Shown here: positions 51,270 to 55,509 of the stretch, piece by piece | Layout of the letters: each line of letters begins with the position of its first letter | Position numbering within the stretch: position 1 is the first letter of the stretch | Source: Gaiellales bacterium | GTDB lineage: Bacteria > Actinomycetota > Thermoleophilia > RBG-16-64-13 | DNA: 55,509 bases | Reading direction: 5' to 3' | NCBI GenBank assembly: GCA_012719395.1 | Contig: JAAYAL010000013.1 | Coordinates: forward strand, 1-55,509 | Position numbers and translations under genes: made by a program | The notes under the pieces: generated by a model | Databases searched by the model: none | Seen by the model: only the letters and a program-made list of their open reading frames with translations | What the model was told of the DNA's origin: nothing

Positions 51270-52205
51270 CTAGGCCGTGTCGCGCAGTCGGCGGATGAGG
51301 CCGTTGAAACGCAGGCGATCGAGCGCCCTGGCCTCTATCTGGCGCACGCGCTCTCGGCTGATGTCCAGGTGGCGCGCGATGTTTCCCAGTGTCCAGGGAT
51401 CATCCCCGTCCAGACCATAGCGCAGCATGAGAACCTCACGCTCCCTCTCCGGCAGGTCATAGATGGCCTGAGCCAGACTGCGCAAACGCATCCGCTCAAA
51501 GGCCACGTCGAATGCAGGCGGCTGACTGTGATCCGGCACAACGGACAGCAGCTCATACCCCTCGCCCTCGGGGTCCGTGGCCACATCCAGGCTGAGCGGT
51601 GTTTCAGCCGCGTCAAAGAGCGTGCACAGTTCCTTCTCCGTGAGCCCCACTGCCTCCGCCACCTCGGCCATATCCGGCTCCCGCCCCAGCTGCTGTTGCA
51701 GCTCACGGGTGGTGCGCCGTATAGCAGACAGCCGTTCCACGATATGCACGGGCAATCGCACTGTGCGACCCTTGTCCGCCAATGCACGGGTGATGGCCTG
51801 CCTGATCCACCACGTGGCGTAGGTGGAGAACTTGTTGCCACGGCGCCAGTCAAACTTGGTGATGGCCCGCATGAGGCCGAAGTTGCCTTCCTGGATGAGA
51901 TCCGAGAAGCTCAGACCCCGACCGGTGTACTTCCGGGCGATCGACACCACCAGACGCAGGTTGGATTCGATCATGCGATGGCGGGCCTCTTCATCGCCCT
52001 GTTCGATGGCCTGAGCCAACTCCACTTCCTGGCGCGCGGTCAGCAGAGGCGACCGGCCAATGTCCTTCAGGTAGATCTGGAGCGACGGCTCCCGAGAATC
52101 AGACGAGGCTGGGGAATCACCCCCAAGCTGCTCCCGACTGCATGAGGTGTGTGGGGCGAGATCAAGTCCAGCGTGGTCACGTTCATCTGCAAGCATACCC
52201 GGCAT
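51270..52205 (-). CDS. Group 2 sigma-70 family RNA polymerase sigma factor
   Basis: A 311-residue sigma factor. Region 1.2 starts [20 protein letters not shown]. Region 2 has [40 protein letters not shown] and [20 protein letters not shown]. Region 3 has [20 protein letters not shown], and region 4 has [20 protein letters not shown] and [20 protein letters not shown]. Region 1.1 is missing and the N-terminus is short, so it is probably a SigB/HrdB-like accessory factor and not the main housekeeping RpoD. AGGAG precedes the ATG. Confidence 0.92.
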   Translation of the reverse strand: MPGMLADERDHAGLDLAPHTSCSREQLGGDSPASSDSREPSLQIYLKDIGRSPLLTARQEVELAQAIEQGDEEARHRMIESNLRLVVSIARKYTGRGLSFSDLIQEGNFGLMRAITKFDWRRGNKFSTYATWWIRQAITRALADKGRTVRLPVHIVERLSAIRRTTRELQQQLGREPDMAEVAEAVGLTEKELCTLFDAAETPLSLDVATDPEGEGYELLSVVPDHSQPPAFDVAFERMRLRSLAQAIYDLPEREREVLMLRYGLDGDDPWTLGNIARHLDISRERVRQIEARALDRLRFNGLIRRLRDTA

Positions 52206-52250
52206 GTGTCTCTCCTACGTCGGTGAGGAGAATATGTCGTATCTCTAGTC

Positions 52251-52325
52251 ATACTATTACGATTCGACGCCGCACGCAAACAACGAAGCCCACAGAGCCA
52301 GCACTACTGTCAACAATACTATTAC
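52251..52325. repeat. 10-bp direct repeat upstream of the sigma factor gene
   Basis: ATACTATTAC occurs at 52251-52260 and 52316-52325, 65 bp apart, in an AT-rich pocket. Read on the minus strand each gives GTAATAGTAT, which includes a -10-like TAGTAT. The downstream copy has TTGCGT 17 bases before it, a weak -35. Tandem promoters or activator sites are possible. Confidence 0.4.
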
Positions 52326-52440
52326 CTGGAGACGGAAAAACCCCCTGCAAGGTTCCGCCGTGACCACCACTCTCCGCGGCCGGTCGCCACCTCACACGAC
52401 GTCTGGCTCCGTGCGTGAACGATCCCGGGCCGTCCCCCGA

Positions 52441-52758
52441 TCATCCCCTGTTGCGCGACCAGTACTCCTCCCAGAGCCGCTCCCGCTCCACCTTGGGAAT
52501 GGCGTGCCAGCGCACGCCCCGCACGGCTCCCTCCAGCGCGGCCAGCATACTGCGGCAGGGAGGGTCCTCCGGCCTGACTCCGCTGATGCGGAGGGCGGCT
52601 TCCACGGCCCCCGCCTGCCGCAGTTCCTGCGGCGTACTGATTCCGGCCCTGGTCAGCAGACCTGCTGTCGCCCTCCCGATATTGGGCAGGCCCAACAAGG
52701 CTTCAGGCACGTCATCCGCCGCCTGCCCTCCCCGCCCACCGCGACCCTCCGGACTCAC
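52441..52758 (-). CDS. TfoX C-terminal domain-like helix-hairpin-helix protein
   Basis: A 105-residue protein with one small HhH domain: LLGLPNIGRATAGLLTRAGI, then STPQELRQAGAVEAALRISG. The second half (AIPKVERERLWEEYW) is typical of TfoX_C proteins. The TfoX N-terminal domain is absent. The stand-alone form is common in Actinobacteria and Firmicutes and has no assigned role. Its start overlaps the flavodoxin stop by four bases, so the two are coupled. Confidence 0.8.
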   Translation of the reverse strand: MSPEGRGGRGGQAADDVPEALLGLPNIGRATAGLLTRAGISTPQELRQAGAVEAALRISGVRPEDPPCRSMLAALEGAVRGVRWHAIPKVERERLWEEYWSRNRG

Positions 52759-53258
52759 GGCAGCATCCCGGCCAGCTCCTCTCCCCAGCGGCGGGCCTTC
52801 TCCAGCTCACCCGCCCTGGCCGGCCCATATGATCCGGTCACCAGGAACCGCCTACCCTTGCCCACGGGCGTGAGCCCCTGTTGCTTGAGCACACGCAGGA
52901 TGAACCCGGTGGCGCTTCCCGGAGACCAGCGAAAGCCCGTGTCGAAGGCCGCTGCCCGTGCGTGCAAGGGCGGTAGGGCGGCAAGCCAGGAACGCAGAGA
53001 CGGATGTGCCAGGTCCGGCGGCGCGGGCGCCTTGGATGCCTGGGCGGCCAGATTCTGCCGCCCCTGCTCACCGGGCAGGCTGAACGCGTGAATGGGAGCC
53101 CCTACCACGAGAAGATCAGCAGCGGCCAGCACCTCGCCCACCGCTTCGTCCGTGGTCAAGACCGGCGTCCCCTCTCCAATCCCGTCGGCTATGGCCCGCG
53201 CCACCGCCGCCGTGGTACCCCAGAATGACTCGTAGACCACTACCGCCTTCACGTCCAC
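52755..53258 (-). CDS. Flavodoxin-domain protein
   Basis: A 167-residue FMN-binding flavodoxin-like protein. The phosphate loop region is [20 protein letters not shown], followed by [20 protein letters not shown]. The later part ([40 protein letters not shown]) matches stand-alone flavodoxin-fold proteins of Actinobacteria. It probably serves in low-potential electron transfer or as a reductase partner. The GTG start, or a GTG two codons later, follows AGAGGGGA. Confidence 0.82.
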   Translation of the reverse strand: MDVKAVVVYESFWGTTAAVARAIADGIGEGTPVLTTDEAVGEVLAAADLLVVGAPIHAFSLPGEQGRQNLAAQASKAPAPPDLAHPSLRSWLAALPPLHARAAAFDTGFRWSPGSATGFILRVLKQQGLTPVGKGRRFLVTGSYGPARAGELEKARRWGEELAGMLP

Positions 53259-53388
53259 TCCCCTCTACTCGCCGCCATGCTCACAGCAGTTGTCTGCTGC
53301 ACCTATGGTAGATCAGGTCGCGCTCGTGCCGGTCAGGCACCGCACGGCCGCCGCCGGCGCCGGCTACTCCGGTAGTATAGAAAGAGAA

Positions 53389-53910
53389 ATGGAGCCACAC
53401 GTGCCCACATCGCCGGAGGTGCCATCGCCTCGTCACCACGGGTGCCCGTCGGCCACCCCCGTCAACATAGTCCTGGGAGTGATCGGCGCCGACTGCCACG
53501 CCGTCGGCAACAAGATCCTGGAGATCGCCTTCCGCGAGGCCGGCTTTCGTGTGAACAACCTGGGTGTCATGGTGGCGCAGGCGGAGTTCATCGCCGCCGC
53601 CCTGGAGACGGATGCCCGCGCCATGGTCATCTCCTCCCTCTGCGGCCACGCTGAGATCGACTGTCGCGGCTTGAGGGAGCGCTGCCTGGAAGCGGGCATC
53701 GGCCACATCCTGCTCTACCTGGGTGGCAACCTCACCGTGGGCGAGACCGATTTCCCCACCGTGGAACGCAGGTTCCGGGAGATGGGCTTCGATCGGGTAT
53801 TCCCGCCCGGGACAGCCCCGGAGGAAGGCATCGCCGCACTGTGGGAGGACCTGAGAAGGAGAGGCTGCCGACAGCCGGCAGGCGACACGAAGGGACCGGG
53901 CCGTGCCTGA
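53389..53910 (+). CDS. glmS: Glutamate mutase sigma (B12-binding) subunit
   Basis: Small subunit of coenzyme-B12-dependent glutamate mutase, which converts L-glutamate to 3-methylaspartate. The 173-residue product carries the cobalamin signature [20 protein letters not shown] (DxHxxG). [40 protein letters not shown] and the PGTAPEEGI segment follow, all typical of GlmS/MamA. The ATG has a poor ribosome binding site. A GTG four codons later sits well after GGAG and may be the true start. TAGTATAGA before the ATG may be a -10. The next gene overlaps its 3' end. Confidence 0.9.
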   Translation: MEPHVPTSPEVPSPRHHGCPSATPVNIVLGVIGADCHAVGNKILEIAFREAGFRVNNLGVMVAQAEFIAAALETDARAMVISSLCGHAEIDCRGLRERCLEAGIGHILLYLGGNLTVGETDFPTVERRFREMGFDRVFPPGTAPEEGIAALWEDLRRRGCRQPAGDTKGPGRA

Positions 53911-55324
53911 GCTTCTCCTGGCAGACGTGGGCAGCACATTCACCAAGGTCTGCGTGGTGCACACCGACGAGCCCCGGCTGCTGGCGCGGGCCGCCGTCCC
54001 CACCACCACGGAGCCGGATGTCAACCAGGGGCTGGACGCCGCCTGCCGGCTGGCAGGCACCGCGCTGGACACGGCCCTCCCGCTGTTGGCCTCCAGCAGC
54101 GCGGCAGGAGGGCTGCGCATTGCAGCGGTGGGTCTGGTTCCCAGCCTCACCGCCAAAGCCGCCGAGATGGCCGCCCTGGGCGCGGGCGCCAAAGTGGTGG
54201 GTACCTTCCCCTATGCCCTCAACACCGACGACGAGAACCGCCTGCGCACGCTGGAGCCGGATCTCGTCCTGCTGACCGGCGGGACTGATGGAGGGGACAC
54301 CTCGCACATCGTGGGCAACGCTGAGGTCATCACGCGGACATTGCCCGCCGTCCCCGTGGTGGTGGCAGGGAACCGCAACGCACACGACGACCTGCGCCGG
54401 GTGCTGGATGGGCACCAAGGCCCGGTACGGTTCGCGGACAACGTCATGCCCGAGCTCAACCGGCTGAATCTGGGGCCGTCCCGTGACTGCATCCGGCAGC
54501 TCTTCTTGGAGAGAATCGTCATCGCCAAGGGAATGGGGCGTCTCAAGGCCCGAGCCGACCTGCTGGTGCCCACTCCCCAAGCCGTGCTGGAAGCCGTGCG
54601 CCTACTGGGACAGACTGCCGGCGGCCTGGGTGACTTCCTGGCTGTAGACATCGGTGGTGCCACCACCGATGTCTACTCCCACGGGGCGGGCCTTCCCTCC
54701 AACGCCGGAGTGGTCTACAAGGGCCTGCCCGAACCGATAGACAAGCGTACGGTGGAGGCGGACCTCGGCATGCGACACACCCTTTCCGGCGTGATGGCCC
54801 TGATTGACCTGGAGGGCCTCTGCGCCGAGCACGGCCTGCAGCCTGAGGAGGTCATGGCTTGGACCACACGGGTGGCAGCCGATCCCGGCGCCATCCCCCA
54901 CTCCACCCAGGAGACCGCAGCCGACACGGCCCTGGCCGCTGCAGCCTGCCGCCTGGCCGTGCAGCGGCACTGCGGAAGGTTGGAGGAGGTGTGGGGCCCA
55001 GAGGGGCGCGTCTTCCTCCAAGAGGGCAAGGATCTGGGGGACGCGGGCTGGGTGGTGGGCACGGGAGGGCCGGCCGCCTTCGGGCCGGCTCCCGAGGTCA
55101 TCCTGGCGGCAGCCCGGCGGAGAGCGGGCTCTGCATCCCTCCTTCCCCGTGCGCCCCGGTTCCTGGCAGATCGAGACTACCTGCTCTGGGCGGTGGGACT
55201 GCTGGCCCAAGCCGGTCTGGACGAAGCCGGGGCCCGTTTAGCGCTGCACCACCTCCGCGAAGTGCCCGGCGGCGATGCGCCTTCCTGCCGCCGCGTACCG
55301 GAAGGGACTCACCGAGGTGAGTGA
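53903..55324 (+). CDS. glmL: GlmL/MutL chaperone-like ATPase
   Basis: An ASKHA-fold ATPase normally encoded between glmS and glmE, thought to maintain or reactivate glutamate mutase. The 473-residue product has the two phosphate-binding segments [20 protein letters not shown] and [20 protein letters not shown]. It also has [40 protein letters not shown] and [20 protein letters not shown]. The GTG start overlaps the glmS stop. It is intact, with the glmE start inside its last codons. Confidence 0.92.
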   Translation: MPELLLADVGSTFTKVCVVHTDEPRLLARAAVPTTTEPDVNQGLDAACRLAGTALDTALPLLASSSAAGGLRIAAVGLVPSLTAKAAEMAALGAGAKVVGTFPYALNTDDENRLRTLEPDLVLLTGGTDGGDTSHIVGNAEVITRTLPAVPVVVAGNRNAHDDLRRVLDGHQGPVRFADNVMPELNRLNLGPSRDCIRQLFLERIVIAKGMGRLKARADLLVPTPQAVLEAVRLLGQTAGGLGDFLAVDIGGATTDVYSHGAGLPSNAGVVYKGLPEPIDKRTVEADLGMRHTLSGVMALIDLEGLCAEHGLQPEEVMAWTTRVAADPGAIPHSTQETAADTALAAAACRLAVQRHCGRLEEVWGPEGRVFLQEGKDLGDAGWVVGTGGPAAFGPAPEVILAAARRRAGSASLLPRAPRFLADRDYLLWAVGLLAQAGLDEAGARLALHHLREVPGGDAPSCRRVPEGTHRGE

Positions 55325-55509
55325 GGTGGTCAATAAGAAATGGTCTCGCCGGCGTTTCCTGGCCGCCCGCCCGGCGGTGCTGGCCACCTGGCAGACGGGA
55401 GGGCAGGTAGAGAACCTGGATGAAGCCCTCTCCTACCAGCGCGGCATTCCCGAGCACAAGCGCTTCCACCTGGCCCTGCGCGCTGCAGACACCGGGGGCC
55501 GGACCCTCA
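55317..55509 (+). CDS. glmE: Glutamate mutase epsilon subunit, N-terminal part
   Basis: Catalytic subunit of glutamate mutase, cut off by the window end after about 64 codons. The visible part contains RFLAARPAVLATWQTGGQV, then ENLDEALSYQRGIPEHKRFH and ADTGGRTL, matching the beginning of GlmE/MutE. The GTG overlaps the end of glmL; a GTG three codons later is also possible. Gene order glmS-glmL-glmE is the classical arrangement. Confidence 0.85.
   Translation, partial: MSEVVNKKWSRRRFLAARPAVLATWQTGGQVENLDEALSYQRGIPEHKRFHLALRAADTGGRTL

Overview
This is a GC-rich (by eye, well above 60%) bacterial chromosome segment, almost certainly from a deep-branching, probably anaerobic actinobacterium. 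The strongest evidence is gene order. On the minus strand, rsmI, metG, tatD, ksgA, ispE, tRNA-Gln, glmU, prs, pth, mfd, a parvulin-type lipoprotein, mazG, eno, pyk, a DivIC-like gene, a polysaccharide deacetylase gene and a DUF501/Ppx gene follow one another. This is a variant of the classic actinobacterial metG-to-ppx block; rpf and the rplY-type L25 gene are absent from their usual places. Anaerobic traits include a coenzyme-B12-dependent glutamate mutase operon, a DUF362 ferredoxin-type protein and a DUF4405 membrane protein. No rRNA operon or CRISPR array was seen.

Layout. Positions 1-8.7 kb are an eroded region. It holds a decayed IS1380-type transposase, a tiny membrane protein behind a structured intergenic segment, a GGDEF/EAL protein whose tail runs into the frameshifted remains of an Ig-like protein, cobD, a hemD whose fused cobA half is truncated and frameshifted, and an XRE-like regulator plus tyrosine integrase beside tRNA-Leu(UAA). 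Positions 8.9-28.8 kb are the conserved housekeeping block. Positions 28.8-33.9 kb carry a BMP-type nucleoside ABC transporter on the plus strand. Positions 33.9-42 kb are a minus-strand run: DUF4405, DUF362 and ROK kinase, L,D-transpeptidase, then a tight four-gene operon (class II aldolase, Nudix, HD hydrolase, asparaginase II-GNAT fusion). Positions 42.4-45.2 kb hold a zinc-ribbon membrane protein, an SRPBCC protein, an acyltransferase pseudogene broken by a 163-bp MITE-like element, and an IS5-type remnant. Positions 45.2-52.2 kb hold dinB with a LexA box, a ModE-like regulator, pgi, a DUF3524 glycosyltransferase, a rhomboid protease, endonuclease IV and a sigma factor. Positions 52.4-55.5 kb hold TfoX_C and flavodoxin genes, then glutamate mutase glmS-glmL-glmE, with glmE cut by the window end.

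Regulatory themes. Three genes (the XRE regulator, rsmI and dinB) have a -10 hexamer exactly six bases before the ATG, which predicts leaderless mRNAs. An extended -10 of the form TGCTAGAAT/TGCTAGAGT precedes metG, the aldolase operon and tRNA-Leu. Long perfect hairpins lie between eno and pyk, between the BMP lipoprotein gene and its ATPase gene, and between the convergent nfo and sigma factor genes.

I found no clearly new multi-gene system. The most notable items are the precisely reconstructible MITE insertion with TTAA duplication, two gene fusions (DUF501-Ppx and asparaginase II-GNAT), a GlmU lacking its acetyltransferase active-site region, an in-frame amber codon before the L,D-transpeptidase, and the leaderless promoters including an SOS-controlled one.
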